Positions 7,398-17,001 of a stretch of DNA of 64,000 nucleotides are shown piece after piece (within the stretch, counting starts at the first letter, position 1; every line of letters starts with the position of its first letter). Origin of the DNA: Ancylobacter pratisalsi (GTDB lineage: Bacteria > Pseudomonadota > Alphaproteobacteria > Rhizobiales > Xanthobacteraceae). The notes under the pieces are model-generated. The model did no database searches. It saw only the letters and a program-made list of their open reading frames with translations, and was not told the DNA's origin. A program made the position numbers and the translations under genes. The stretch lies in the NCBI RefSeq assembly GCF_010669125.1, contig NZ_CP048630.1, positions 2,864,001 to 2,928,000 of the forward strand. Reading direction: 5' to 3'.

Positions 7398-9766
7398 CTG
7401 TCTTTTCTCCTCTGGAGGTTATTGCGGAGGCCCGGCGCGGTGGGCGCGGGCTCCCGAAAGGGACGTTCGATGAAGGGCGGCGGCGCGCCGATGGACAGTT
7501 CCGGCAACGGCGCATTGAAGGCTTCGATCTCGACCAGACAGCTCAGCGCCGAGGGGCCCTGCGACAGCGACGAGGTGCCGATGTCGTGGGTGAGCACATT
7601 GGGGTTGCCATGGGCGTCGAGGCTGCCGGGCACGCCGGGATGGACCGGGTCGAACCAGGCCCCGGTCGCCATCTGCACCACGCCGGGGCGCAGGTCCTGC
7701 GACACCACCACGCCGGCGAGGCAGGCGCCGCGATCGTTGAAGACGCGCACAATGGCGCCGTCCTTCAGGTTGCGGCGCGCGGCATCCGCGGGATGGACGC
7801 GGATCGGCTCGCGTCCGTCGATCTTGCTGGTCTGGCTGATGCCGACCACATCCATCTGGCCGTGAAGCCGGGTGCGCGGCTGGTTGGTGATGAGATGCAG
7901 CGGGTAGCGCTGCGCCGCCGCGGCGCCCCGCCATTCCCGCGCCGGGCGCCACACCGGGTGGCCGGGGCAGTCGGCGTAGCCGAAGCCGTCGATGGTGGCG
8001 CTGAAGATCTCGATCCGTCCTGATGGCGTGGCGAGCGGCCGGCCTTCGGGATCGGCGCGGAAGTCCGCCAGCAGGTTGAACGGTGCTTCCGTCGCCGGGA
8101 GTTCGATGAGGCCCTGCTCCCAGAAGTGCTCGAAGTCGGGAAGCGCCAGCCCGCCCGCGTTCGATGAGGTCCGGGCGTCCTCGTAGAGCCGGCGCAGCCA
8201 CGCCATCTCGTCATGGCCCTCGGTAAACGCCTCCGCCACTCCCAGCCGTTCGGCGAGCGCGCGGAAAATGGAATAGTCGTCGCGCGCCTCGGCAAAGGGC
8301 GGCACCGCCTGCTTCATCGCGATCATGAAGCGGTCGGAGGAGGAGGTGCCGATGTCGTTGCGCTCAAGCGTCGTCGTCGCCGGCAGCACGATGTCGGCGC
8401 GTCGAGCCGTCGCCGTCCAGTGGGTCTCGTGGACGATGATGCTGCGCGGCGCCTGCCATGCCCGTTGCAGGCGGTTGAGGTCCTGATGATGGTGGTAAGG
8501 ATTGCCGCCGGCCCAGTACACCAGCTGGATTTCGGGGAATGTCAGCTCGCGTCCGTTATAGGCGATGGTCTCGCCCGGACGCAGCAGGAGGTCGCTGACG
8601 CGCGCGACCGGGATGGCGAGGTCGACGGCGTTGGTGCCGGTCGGCAGCAGAGGGGTGCGAAAGCGCGGCACGGCATTGCCGATGCCATTCATCGAGCCGT
8701 AGCCGAAGCCGATGCCGCCCCCCGGCAGCCCGATCTGGCCGATCATGGCCGCTAGTGCGACGGCGGCGAAGTAGGGCTGCTCGCCATAATCGCTGCGCTG
8801 GAGCGACCAGTTGAGGGTGATGAAGCTGCGATGGGCGACGAGCTGGCGCGCCAGCTCGCGGATGTCCGGCGCGGCAAGTTCGCAGATGCCGGCCGCCCAC
8901 TCGGCATCGAACCCCGCCGCGCCGCGCCCGCTCAGCACGTAGTCGGCGAAGCGCTCATGGCCGGTGGTGCAGCGCTCCAGAAACGCGCGGTCGGCAAGGC
9001 CCTCGGTCAGCAGCGTATGGGCCAGCGCCAGCAGCAGGGCGGTGTCGGCGCCGGGGCAGATCGGCCACCACTCGCAGGCGGTCTCCTCGATGTCGTCGCG
9101 CAGGGGACTGACATTGACGATGCGTCGTGCCCGGCCAGCTAGTTCCCTTAGCCAGCGCTTCTGCACATGCTCGCCGCAGCCCCCGGATTCGATCTGGGTG
9201 TTGCGGCCCGGAAGGCCGCCAAAGGCGAGCAGGATCTCGGTATTCTTGGCGATGGCCCGCCAATGGGTGGTCGGGCCGTAGAGGAAACGGTTGTCGCCGA
9301 CAATGTGCGGCAGCAGCACCATGGCGGCGCCGAAGCTGTAATTGTTCACCTGCTCGACGCAGCCGCCGAACGCGTTCAGGAAGCGCTTCACCTGCGTCTT
9401 GGCATGGTGAAACCGGCCGGCGCTCGACCAGCCATAGGACCCGCCGAAGATGGCCCGGTTGCCGTGCTCGCGCTTGACCCGCGCCAGCTCCGCGGCGGCA
9501 AGATCAAGCGCCTCGTCCCAGCTTACCTCGACGAAGGGATCGGCGCCGCGCTTGGCGGTATCGCTGTCGGGACCGTTCTCCAGCCACCCGCGACGCACCG
9601 CCGGGCGGCGAATGCGGGTCGGGTGGTCGAAATAGTCCTTCATGCCGGCGAGCAGCGCGGAAGGATCAGCATCACGCTCGAAGGGCTGGATGTCCGTCAG
9701 GCGGCCGTTCTCGACCCCGACCCGGAACGCCCCCCAATGCGAACTGTGCAGAACCGTGCCGGCCAT
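7394..9766 (-). CDS. Molybdopterin oxidoreductase, BisC/TorA-like (serine type)
   Basis: A 790-residue member of the DMSO-reductase family, closest in layout to biotin/methionine sulfoxide reductase and TMAO reductase. HSSHWGAFRVGVENGRL at the start is typical, and GGSYGWSSAGRFHH (residues 108-121) carries the probable Mo-ligand serine, S115. No N-terminal Fe-S Cys cluster and no Tat signal are visible, so it is probably cytoplasmic and uses bis-MGD only, like BisC (similar length). It is the first gene of the operon with a peptide-type ABC importer. Reduction of an imported S-oxide or N-oxide is a reasonable inference, but not shown by sequence. Confidence 0.9.
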   Translation of the reverse strand: MAGTVLHSSHWGAFRVGVENGRLTDIQPFERDADPSALLAGMKDYFDHPTRIRRPAVRRGWLENGPDSDTAKRGADPFVEVSWDEALDLAAAELARVKREHGNRAIFGGSYGWSSAGRFHHAKTQVKRFLNAFGGCVEQVNNYSFGAAMVLLPHIVGDNRFLYGPTTHWRAIAKNTEILLAFGGLPGRNTQIESGGCGEHVQKRWLRELAGRARRIVNVSPLRDDIEETACEWWPICPGADTALLLALAHTLLTEGLADRAFLERCTTGHERFADYVLSGRGAAGFDAEWAAGICELAAPDIRELARQLVAHRSFITLNWSLQRSDYGEQPYFAAVALAAMIGQIGLPGGGIGFGYGSMNGIGNAVPRFRTPLLPTGTNAVDLAIPVARVSDLLLRPGETIAYNGRELTFPEIQLVYWAGGNPYHHHQDLNRLQRAWQAPRSIIVHETHWTATARRADIVLPATTTLERNDIGTSSSDRFMIAMKQAVPPFAEARDDYSIFRALAERLGVAEAFTEGHDEMAWLRRLYEDARTSSNAGGLALPDFEHFWEQGLIELPATEAPFNLLADFRADPEGRPLATPSGRIEIFSATIDGFGYADCPGHPVWRPAREWRGAAAAQRYPLHLITNQPRTRLHGQMDVVGISQTSKIDGREPIRVHPADAARRNLKDGAIVRVFNDRGACLAGVVVSQDLRPGVVQMATGAWFDPVHPGVPGSLDAHGNPNVLTHDIGTSSLSQGPSALSCLVEIEAFNAPLPELSIGAPPPFIERPFREPAPTAPGLRNNLQRRKDR

Positions 9767-10022
9767 CGTCCCACCGCTCTCGTCGCGCCGGAGGAACGTC
9801 CGCCCGCCGACCGATCGAAGGGAGCGTATCGAGGGGACGCCCCGCGCTTAAAGACAGGGGCCTGCAATTCATTCTTGCGGGAAATGCACCAATGCGAGGC
9901 ATTCGGCAAGGCTGATTAGTTCGTGGGCAGACGTCCCCCGATGGGGGATGGTAGGGCGCGGCGTTGCGCTTGCCCTGCCATGCGAACGGGACGGCGGTCG
10001 GTCCAGCGTTCGGTCCAGCGTG
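9767..10022. promoter_or_regulatory. Leader region of the BisC/ABC operon
   Basis: These 256 bases separate the outer-membrane protein gene from the first gene of the minus-strand operon and must hold its promoter. No convincing -35/-10 pair was identified. A 12-base-period tandem duplication of CGGTCCAGCGT is visible at 9999-10021. Confidence 0.4.
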
Positions 10023-10835
10023 TCAGAAATGATAGCCCAGGCTCAGGAACGCGCCGTGCTGGGTGACATTGTAGACGAAGCCGTCGTTCTCGTAGTCGGT
10101 GTAGATGGCGCGGTAGCCGATGGCCGTCGATATCGACGGGGTCCACATGTAGCCGAGCGTGGCGAACCCCTGCGCGGTGATCTTCGACCCGACGCCGAAA
10201 CCGCCGACATCGGCAATCGCGTTGATGAACCATTTTTCGTCGATGGCGTAGTTCAGCTGCAGGCCAATCGTCGGGTCGATCCAGTCCTGTGTGCCCTTCG
10301 TGCTCACGGCGAGCGGGACATAGGCGTTGGTGAAGTTGAAATCGCCGGACAGGTGCTGGTAGCGGAAACCGACGGTCGCGCTGAGATCGACATTGTCCGG
10401 CAGGCCCAACGGCATCCGGTAGCCGACGAGGCCGGAGAAGATCGTCTGCTTGACACCGAGACTGGCCCTGCTGCCGCCCAGCGGGCCAAAGGTCACGCCA
10501 TCCGACAGGCTGGCGTAGACGACGTCGAACAGGAAACTCCAGTCGCCCTTCTTGCCCGAGAACGCCCCCATGAGCGCGCCGTCGAGATTCGTCAGCGCAT
10601 CATAGGCGCTGAGGTCGACACTGGCCGGCGGAAGGCCGCGCACGCCGACATCGCCGTTCATGGCCGTGGCCCAGCCGTAAAACGTGGCCTGGAACTGCCA
10701 GTCGGAGGTCAGCGGCGCGACAGTCGTGGGAGCGGGCGGCGCCTTGACGATGTCCGCGGCATGCGCCGGTGTTCTCCACGCCGCCGTAGCGCACAAGGCG
10801 ACGGCCATCAGGCAGGCAAGCCGGATGTGATGCAT
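10023..10835 (-). CDS. Outer-membrane beta-barrel protein
   Basis: A 270-residue protein with a Sec signal peptide (MHHIRLACLMAVALCATAAW, cleavage near AHAAD). The rest shows alternating hydrophobic/aromatic strands and ends with a terminal Phe (SLGYHF), the classic outer-membrane insertion signal. Start chosen at ATG 10835 because a GGAAGAGGGGGA Shine-Dalgarno tract lies just upstream; the longer frame to 10970 has no signal peptide at its start. It follows the arylsulfatase gene on the same strand after 148 bases, so it may be co-transcribed and act as a channel or surface protein for sulfate-ester use. Exact function unknown. Confidence 0.85.
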   Translation of the reverse strand: MHHIRLACLMAVALCATAAWRTPAHAADIVKAPPAPTTVAPLTSDWQFQATFYGWATAMNGDVGVRGLPPASVDLSAYDALTNLDGALMGAFSGKKGDWSFLFDVVYASLSDGVTFGPLGGSRASLGVKQTIFSGLVGYRMPLGLPDNVDLSATVGFRYQHLSGDFNFTNAYVPLAVSTKGTQDWIDPTIGLQLNYAIDEKWFINAIADVGGFGVGSKITAQGFATLGYMWTPSISTAIGYRAIYTDYENDGFVYNVTQHGAFLSLGYHF

Positions 10836-10983
10836 GCACGTTCCCCCTCTTCCAACGGCACCTCCTTGAGGCGGCCGTCGGATTTCTGCCCTTCGATCCC
10901 GTCCCGCAGGACGCGATCCCACATTCTGCCCTGGCTCGTCCGAGGGGAAGTGCGCCGGGGCTGAAACCACAGCCCCGGGTTAC

Positions 10984-13509
10984 TTATTCGCTCGACCTGT
11001 TGCTCCGCTGCATTCCTTCGAGGAGCTTCTTTTCGTCCTCGGCGGTCAGTTGCGGCCTGTCGACATCGACGGTGACCTTCTCGATCGTGCCGTTGAAGGC
11101 GAAGGGTATCTTATAGTCCGCGTCGTCGACCGGGGTGCCGGTATCGGCGCCGACGTCGAAGGTCTCGTCCCATTGCAGGGTGATCGGGATGGTGTGCTCC
11201 ATCTTCTGCGTGTCAACGACCTTGCCGTCGACCGACAGGGTGGCGGAGGCCGGGCGCCCCACGCCGCTGGTGTTGTTGAAGGCGAGCGTGCCGAAGCCAA
11301 GGCCGTCATAGGACAGATCGAAGACCAGCGTATGCTTGCCGGGCGTGAGCGTGTCCTTGCCTTCCCAGCGCACCCGCTTGAGATCCAGCAGGTTCCACAC
11401 ATACACCGGCTTGCCGTTCAGGATGTAGAACCCGTGCCCGCCGAACCGGCCGCCCTGGGTGAGGATCATGCCGTTGCCGCCATCCTCCGGCACCACGACG
11501 TCAGCGGTGATCTTGTAGGAGGTCGCCAGCAATTGCGGGGCGTCGCCCATCGGGATGCCCGTGAGGGTCCCGCGATAGGTGAAGCTGGAGCGCCCCGCTG
11601 TCACACTCGGACGCGACGTCACCATGCGCGAGGCCAGCGAGTTGTCGAGCGGGAAGACCTGATATTTCGCCGCCTCGACAAGGAAGAGGTCCTGAAGCGC
11701 GTTCAGCTTGGCGGGGTTTTCCTTGGCGATGTCGTTGGACTGGGTCCAGTCCTTGTCGAGATTGTAGAGCTCCCATTTGTAGGAGCTTATGACATCAGGG
11801 TTCGGCGTTGCGCCGAGCAACCAGGGCGGCGAAATCGGCGTGGTGTTGGCGTACCAGCCATCGCTATAGATGCCGCGATTGCCGAACATCTCGAAATACT
11901 GGGTCTTGTGCGTCGTCGGCGCGTTCGCATTGGCCTTGTCGAAAGTATAGACCATGCTCACCCCTTCGATCGGCTTCTGGGCGACGCCGTCGACGGAGAC
12001 CGGGGCGGGGATGCCGGTGACCTCCAACAGGGTCGGCACGATGTCGATGACGTGGTGGAACTGGTTGCGGATGCCGCCCCTGTCGGTGATGTGGCCCGGC
12101 CAAGAGATAGCCATGCCCTGCCGGGTGCCGCCGAAATGCGAGGCGACCTGCTTGGTCCACTGATAGGGCGTGTCGAAGGCCCAGGTCCAGCCAACCGCCA
12201 TGTGGTTATAGGTCTTGTCGGTGCCCCAGACGTCGTAGAAATACTTCAGCTGATCGGCGACCGGCACCTCGACGCTGTTGAACTGCGCCACCTCGTTGGG
12301 CGTGCCGTTGGGCGAACCCTCCGCGCTCGACCCGTTGTCGCCCGAGATGTAGATGATCAGCGTGTTGTCGAGCTTGCCGGCATCCTTCACCGCCTGGATG
12401 ACGCGGCCGATCTCGTGGTCGGTATAGGCGAGATAGGCGGCGTAGACATTCGCCTGCCGGATGAAGAGCTTCTTCTCGTCAGCCGAGAGCGTGTCCCATT
12501 TCCTGAGATACTGGTCCGGCCACGGAGTGAGCTTGGCGTCCTGAGGGATGACACCGAGCTTCCGCTGGTTGGCGAATATCTGGTCGCGCAGCGCGTTCCA
12601 GCCGCCATCGAACAGGTGCATGTCGGTGATCTTGTCCACCCATTCCGGGGTGGGGTGGTGCGGGGCATGGGTGCCGCCGGGCACGTAATAGACGAAGAAC
12701 GGCTTCGAGGGGTCGACCTCGTTCAGCATCTTGATGTGCTGGATCGCCTCATCCGCCATTGCGGTGGTCAGGTTCCAGCCGGGCTTTCCCACATAGGGAT
12801 AGATGGCCGTGGTGTTGCGGAAGAGATTCGGCTCCCACTGGCTGGTATCGCCACCGACGAAACCATAGAAATACTGGAACCCCATGCCGCCGGGCCACTG
12901 ATCGAAGGGGCCGGCCTGACTGGCCTGGAATGCCGGGGTGTTGTGGTCCTTGCCGAACCACGAGGTGGCGTAGCCATTGTCCTGCAGAATGCGCCCGATG
13001 GTGGCGGTATCCTTGCCGATGATGCTGTCATAGCCGGGAAAGCCGGTCGACATCTCGGAAATGACGCCGAAGCCCGCCGAGTGATGGTTGCGCCCAGTGA
13101 TCAGCGCCGCGCGCGTCGGCGAGCACAGCGCCGTCGAATGAAACTGGGTGTAGCGCAGGCCGCTATTGGCGATCTCGTCCAGAGCTGGCGTCGGGATGAC
13201 GCCGCCAAACGTGGAGGGTGCGGCGAAGCCCACATCGTCGGTCATGATCAGCAAGACGTTCGGGGCGCCCTTGGGCGGCACCACGCGCGCGGGCCAGTAC
13301 GGCTTTGAATCGATCGCGTTGAGGTTGATCGTGCCGCCGAAGGGTTGTGGCGGGTTCGGCAGGTAGCGGCCATCGATGGTGACCGACGCGTCCGGCGAGC
13401 CGGGAGGGGCCGTGATCGCCTGGGCGAATGCCGTCGATCCCAGCGCGGCCATTCCCGCCGAGACCATGCTGATGCGAACCAAGCTCTTGATACTAAAGGA
13501 CGCGCACAT
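10984..13509 (-). CDS. Arylsulfatase (type I, Cys-type), exported
   Basis: An 841-residue type I sulfatase, longer than the usual 500-600 residues because of a C-terminal beta-rich extension. A signal peptide is present (LVRISMVSAGMAALGSTAFA). The metal-binding start NVLLIMTDDVGF (near residue 84) and the sulfatase signature CSPTRAALITGR follow, in which Cys129 would be converted to formylglycine. ISGDNGSS supplies further metal ligands. Hydrolyses sulfate esters to free sulfate in the periplasm; substrate unknown. It needs a formylglycine-generating enzyme, and none is seen in this window. Confidence 0.93.
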   Translation of the reverse strand: MCASFSIKSLVRISMVSAGMAALGSTAFAQAITAPPGSPDASVTIDGRYLPNPPQPFGGTINLNAIDSKPYWPARVVPPKGAPNVLLIMTDDVGFAAPSTFGGVIPTPALDEIANSGLRYTQFHSTALCSPTRAALITGRNHHSAGFGVISEMSTGFPGYDSIIGKDTATIGRILQDNGYATSWFGKDHNTPAFQASQAGPFDQWPGGMGFQYFYGFVGGDTSQWEPNLFRNTTAIYPYVGKPGWNLTTAMADEAIQHIKMLNEVDPSKPFFVYYVPGGTHAPHHPTPEWVDKITDMHLFDGGWNALRDQIFANQRKLGVIPQDAKLTPWPDQYLRKWDTLSADEKKLFIRQANVYAAYLAYTDHEIGRVIQAVKDAGKLDNTLIIYISGDNGSSAEGSPNGTPNEVAQFNSVEVPVADQLKYFYDVWGTDKTYNHMAVGWTWAFDTPYQWTKQVASHFGGTRQGMAISWPGHITDRGGIRNQFHHVIDIVPTLLEVTGIPAPVSVDGVAQKPIEGVSMVYTFDKANANAPTTHKTQYFEMFGNRGIYSDGWYANTTPISPPWLLGATPNPDVISSYKWELYNLDKDWTQSNDIAKENPAKLNALQDLFLVEAAKYQVFPLDNSLASRMVTSRPSVTAGRSSFTYRGTLTGIPMGDAPQLLATSYKITADVVVPEDGGNGMILTQGGRFGGHGFYILNGKPVYVWNLLDLKRVRWEGKDTLTPGKHTLVFDLSYDGLGFGTLAFNNTSGVGRPASATLSVDGKVVDTQKMEHTIPITLQWDETFDVGADTGTPVDDADYKIPFAFNGTIEKVTVDVDRPQLTAEDEKKLLEGMQRSNRSSE

Positions 13510-14059
13510 GTCGAATGCCCACTTGCCGGATAAAATTAGAAAAGTTCTAACATTTTGAAAGCTGGGGCATACATGGGAGAGTTACGTATAGAAGCTGTTC
13601 CTGTCGCCTTCAGCGGCGCCACCGCAAGCAGTTCCTGAAGCATGAGGGCGGTTTTAACTGCGACGCGCGGAGTATTTGATTTCATTCATCTTTTCTGTTC
13701 AGCAGGTCCGCTGGGGTGTGCCGGCGGCCTGGCGGTACCGGGCTAATCCGCACGGTGTGCCAATTCGGCCCTGTCCGGCTGTCGGCCAGACGGGGGCAGA
13801 GGCATTTTCGAGCCGCCGCCCGACCGCGCACCGCTGCAAGGGAAGGCCGAAACGCGCGAGCCGGTGGTCGCGGCGCTGGACGCGGGCGGGCGAGTTTTTT
13901 TGGGGGGGCGCCGTCCGACAAGGCGGAGATGGATTGGGATCGGACACTCCCCTTCATCGCCGCCTGGAGTCGCGCTAAGCGGCCCCGGCTGTGTCAACCG
14001 GGATGGCAATGATCCCGCTTTCTGCTTTGATGGCCATTCCTTCGCGCGGCCATCGCCTT
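13510..14059. promoter_or_regulatory. Divergent intergenic region, sulfatase / GGDEF gene
   Basis: The region between divergently transcribed genes. The part next to the sulfatase (13530-13590) is AT-rich, with a TAAAATTAGAAAAGTTCTAAC-like stretch suited to a minus-strand promoter. The remainder is very GC-rich with a T7-G7 run near 13893-13907. No gene is supported in any frame. Confidence 0.4.
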
Positions 14060-15871
14060 ATGTCCCACTCGCCGAGCCACGAACGCGTGGTGTGGCCGAT
14101 TATTACACGAAGTGGAGCGGAAGTGGCTCGACTGCGGCATTACCTGGATCGCACCTCCCTGCGAGCCCAACTCGCCATTCTGGCCGGTTTGCTCTGCATC
14201 GTTACCGTCGCCGCGACCGCTGCGACCGCCGCCTGGCTGGCGCGGCAGCAGGCGGTGATCGAAACCGAAGATGCGATGGCCTCGATCGCGCGCAATATGG
14301 CGAACCGGCTCGATCAGCACATGTTCGAGCGGTTCCGCGAGATTCGCAATATGGCGAATTTCAAGCCGCTTCGTTCGATCTGGGAGGGGGATCGCCACGA
14401 TGTCCGTGGTGTCCTGGCGCAGCTGCAGGCGACGCTGCCCAACTACGCCTGGATTGGTTTCGCCACGCCTGACGGCAAGGTCATGGCGGCAACGGGGGGC
14501 ATGCTGGAAGGCGTTTCCGTTGCCCAGCGGCCGTGGTTCATCAACGGCCTCAAGGGGCCGGCGGTTGAGGATGTGCATGACGCCAAGCTTCTGGACGGAC
14601 TGCTGAGAAGGTCACCGGACGACGCGCCGTTTCGCTTTGTCGATGTCGCTGTGCCCGTTCATGGGCCGGGCGGGGAACTGGCCGGGGTGCTGGGGGCCCA
14701 TCTCAGCTGGCGTTGGGCCGACGAGGTCCGTCGCGAGGTTCTCGCCGACCCGCGCGGGGCGAAGGACCTCGAACTCCTGGTCTTCGATCGCGATGGCCAC
14801 GTGCTGATCGGGCCGGCCTCGGCCGCGCTGGCGCCGGATCGTCTGGAAGCCCTTCGGGCCGCGTCTGGCCAGTCTTCATTCGGCGGGCACGCGGAGGAGA
14901 CGCCGTTTGTCGGCGGGTTGGCCAGCACGATGGGCGAGGGTGAGTATCCGGGGCTGGGATGGATCGTCCTTGCGCGACGCCCCATCGCCTCGGCCCTTGC
15001 GGCAGCCAATACGCTGTTCGTGACGATTCTCGCCGTTGGTGCGGTGGCGGCGATCATCGGCGGGTTCCTCGCCTGGTCGGTGTTCCGGCAGGTGCTGCAG
15101 CCCTTGGAAGCGCTCAGCCATGACATCGACCGGATCGGTCGCGATGCCGATGCGACGACCGGCGAGCGGCATCGTGGCTCCCGGGATGTTCTCGCGCTTT
15201 CGGCGGCGATCCGGTCGATGCTCCGCCGCATCGGCGTTGCCGAACACGCCGAACTTGAGGCGCGGGAGGCGGCGGCGCGGCTCTCCACGCGCATGCTGGA
15301 GGAGGCCAGGAAGACGGCCGATCTTCGGCGACTGGCGAGCCTCGAGGTCGATCACCTGCAGCAACTCGCCGACACGGACCCACTGACCGGCCTGCTTAAC
15401 CGCCGTGCCTTCCTTCCGCGTGCCGCCCAGGCCATCAGCTCACCAGCCTCGGAAATGTCCGCCGCCATGCTGATGATCGATATCGATCATTTCAAGCTGA
15501 TCAATGACACGTACGGCCACGCCGCCGGCGATCACGTCATACAGGCCGTGAGCCGCGTCATTCATGGCTGCTTTCGCGGCTCCGATCTCGTTGCCCGTTT
15601 CGGCGGCGAGGAATTCGTGGTGCTCCTGAAGGCGGTGGGCGCGGATATCGGGCGCCGGCTTGCCGAAGAGGCGCGCGAGCATATTGCCTCCACGCCCGTT
15701 GTGACGGAGGGGCGCGCCATCGACCTGACCGTCAGTATCGGATTCGCGGTGGCGCGGAGTAGTGATCGCGACGTTGAGGATCTCATAAAGCGTGCCGACG
15801 AGGCGCTCTATGCCGCCAAGGCACGGGTGCGCAGCCACCGATGCCGACACTCCCTGGAAGTGGCCGTATAG
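14060..15871 (+). CDS. Membrane diguanylate cyclase (dCache-HAMP-GGDEF)
   Basis: About 603 residues from ATG 14060 (an upstream ATG at 13991 would add 23 residues without features). A transmembrane helix lies near 37-59, followed by a periplasmic Cache-like sensor of about 260 residues, a second helix near 317-340, then a HAMP segment and a short coiled coil. The GGDEF domain carries DIDHFKLINDTYGH and the intact active-site GGEEF near residue 515, preceded by an RGSD inhibitory I-site. It should make cyclic di-GMP in response to a periplasmic ligand. No EAL domain. Confidence 0.92.
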   Translation: MSHSPSHERVVWPIITRSGAEVARLRHYLDRTSLRAQLAILAGLLCIVTVAATAATAAWLARQQAVIETEDAMASIARNMANRLDQHMFERFREIRNMANFKPLRSIWEGDRHDVRGVLAQLQATLPNYAWIGFATPDGKVMAATGGMLEGVSVAQRPWFINGLKGPAVEDVHDAKLLDGLLRRSPDDAPFRFVDVAVPVHGPGGELAGVLGAHLSWRWADEVRREVLADPRGAKDLELLVFDRDGHVLIGPASAALAPDRLEALRAASGQSSFGGHAEETPFVGGLASTMGEGEYPGLGWIVLARRPIASALAAANTLFVTILAVGAVAAIIGGFLAWSVFRQVLQPLEALSHDIDRIGRDADATTGERHRGSRDVLALSAAIRSMLRRIGVAEHAELEAREAAARLSTRMLEEARKTADLRRLASLEVDHLQQLADTDPLTGLLNRRAFLPRAAQAISSPASEMSAAMLMIDIDHFKLINDTYGHAAGDHVIQAVSRVIHGCFRGSDLVARFGGEEFVVLLKAVGADIGRRLAEEAREHIASTPVVTEGRAIDLTVSIGFAVARSSDRDVEDLIKRADEALYAAKARVRSHRCRHSLEVAV

Positions 15872-16222
15872 AGTCATCGAAACCGGCCATGTGATACCAT
15901 TGTCCCGCCCCCAGCACCTCAGCTATTCATGGATTGGGGCGACTCGGCGCCGCCAGCTATCGGGAGATGCAGCGGCGACTTGGCGGCGAGGCGCCGCCCG
16001 CGGGGGATGCTAAGTCAGTCGCCGCGGATCATCCCTGCGGATGATTACGAAAAGGCCTTCCGCTGCGGGAGCGGAGCTGTCTTGGGACCGCTGGCCCTGG
16101 TCCAGCGAAGAACGCCCCCGTGCACCTTGCAGCCGCGCGCGGCGTGCCTGTCAGCCGCGGTGAAGGCGGCAAAAGCGCTGCCTCCGCACCGGAGGCTTTT
16201 GGAAATGACGCGGGAGATGGCT
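15872..16222. other. Intergenic region at the left edge of the island
   Basis: About 350 bases between the GGDEF gene and the first island gene. Short frames exist but none has family similarity or a good ribosome-binding site. The left boundary of the mobile region probably falls here or just after, but no copy of the right-end repeat sequence (see 30608-30665) was recognised. Confidence 0.35.
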
Positions 16223-16609
16223 TCAGGATTTTGGTCCTGTTTTGCGCCCTTTTGACTGAAGTTCCTCAAGCCTGGCGATGAGGCGTTCCGTCTGCTCAAT
16301 CGAGTTGGCTTCGATGGTGTTGTCTCCTATCCTCACCCGTATTTTCCGACCGGATGCGGCATTGATCCAGGCGATCAGGACTTTGGCAATCGCCGGGATC
16401 GCAACAACGGCAATTGGTACCAAGTAGGGGCCCAGCGAGGTCATGGATGCCATGATCGCCCCTGTCCGGGCATGGACCTGATGCCGCGGCGACACGCCGG
16501 CCGTGCTGAGTTGACGACCTACGTCCGCGATCGCCGCCCGAACCTCGGGATCGGCAAGTTCCGAGGGATCACAATGCAAGGAGATGACGAACGCGTCGGA
16601 TGTTTGCAT
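16223..16609 (-). CDS. Small membrane protein, EACC1-like (effector-associated)
   Basis: A 128-residue protein with three parts: an N-terminal strand/helix (FVISLHCDPSELADPEVRAA), a single hydrophobic helix near residues 56-80 (LVPIAVVAIPAIAKVLIAWI), and a C-terminal beta/alpha piece (RKIRVRIGDNTIEANSIEQT). This order matches effector-associated constant component 1 (EACC1), a family known from genes beside caspase or trypsin-like effectors in NTP-dependent conflict systems. A caspase-helicase gene lies 1.8 kb away on the other strand, which supports the idea. Assignment is by eye, not by profile search; an unrelated membrane protein is the alternative. Confidence 0.5.
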   Translation of the reverse strand: MQTSDAFVISLHCDPSELADPEVRAAIADVGRQLSTAGVSPRHQVHARTGAIMASMTSLGPYLVPIAVVAIPAIAKVLIAWINAASGRKIRVRIGDNTIEANSIEQTERLIARLEELQSKGRKTGPKS

Positions 16610-17001
16610 CGGTTACCTTTCCTCGGTTGGAGGCGGCACCGCTTGTGCCAAGGGTATGACAGATCACCGGCCATATATGCATAGCTAGGCTTCTGCGCGT
16701 ACCTTAGCTTTGAATATGCGGCAAAGCTTTTTCACGAGATTGGCGCCGACCGAGACATGGGCGCCCGCGTTTCAGTCTGTCTGGACGGTTGGTATGGAGG
16801 CTCATCACGTCTGGAAGCAGGCCCAGCGAAGTGCTGAGGGCGCTCTCCCCGGGGGTTACAGTGTCTGCCGTGCAGGCAATTCAATCGAGGCTCACTTTTC
16901 GCGCTGGGTAAGTTGCCCTAAGGGCTTGGCAAGTTCTGGCATCTCGAACCAATATCATCGCACCTATAACCAAAATCCGAACCTGCGACGGGAGAGGTGC
17001 G
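16610..17001. other. Intergenic region within the island
   Basis: About 390 bases between divergent island genes. It contains the promoter side of the EACC1-like gene and the leader of the small membrane protein gene, with a GGGAGAGGTGCG ribosome-binding tract just before 17002. The open frame 16710-17045 overlaps the next gene and has no recognisable content. Confidence 0.35.

Noticed and set aside
5688..7865. A very long open frame (725 codons) on the plus strand
   Set aside because: It mirrors the substrate-binding protein and the start of the molybdoenzyme on the minus strand and has no family content; GC-rich codons give long antisense frames.
9999..10021. Tandem repeat of CGGTCCAGCGT
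   Set aside because: Only two copies; no sign of an iteron set or CRISPR. No CRISPR array was found anywhere in the window.
11050..13308. A 752-codon plus-strand frame
   Set aside because: Antisense shadow of the arylsulfatase gene.
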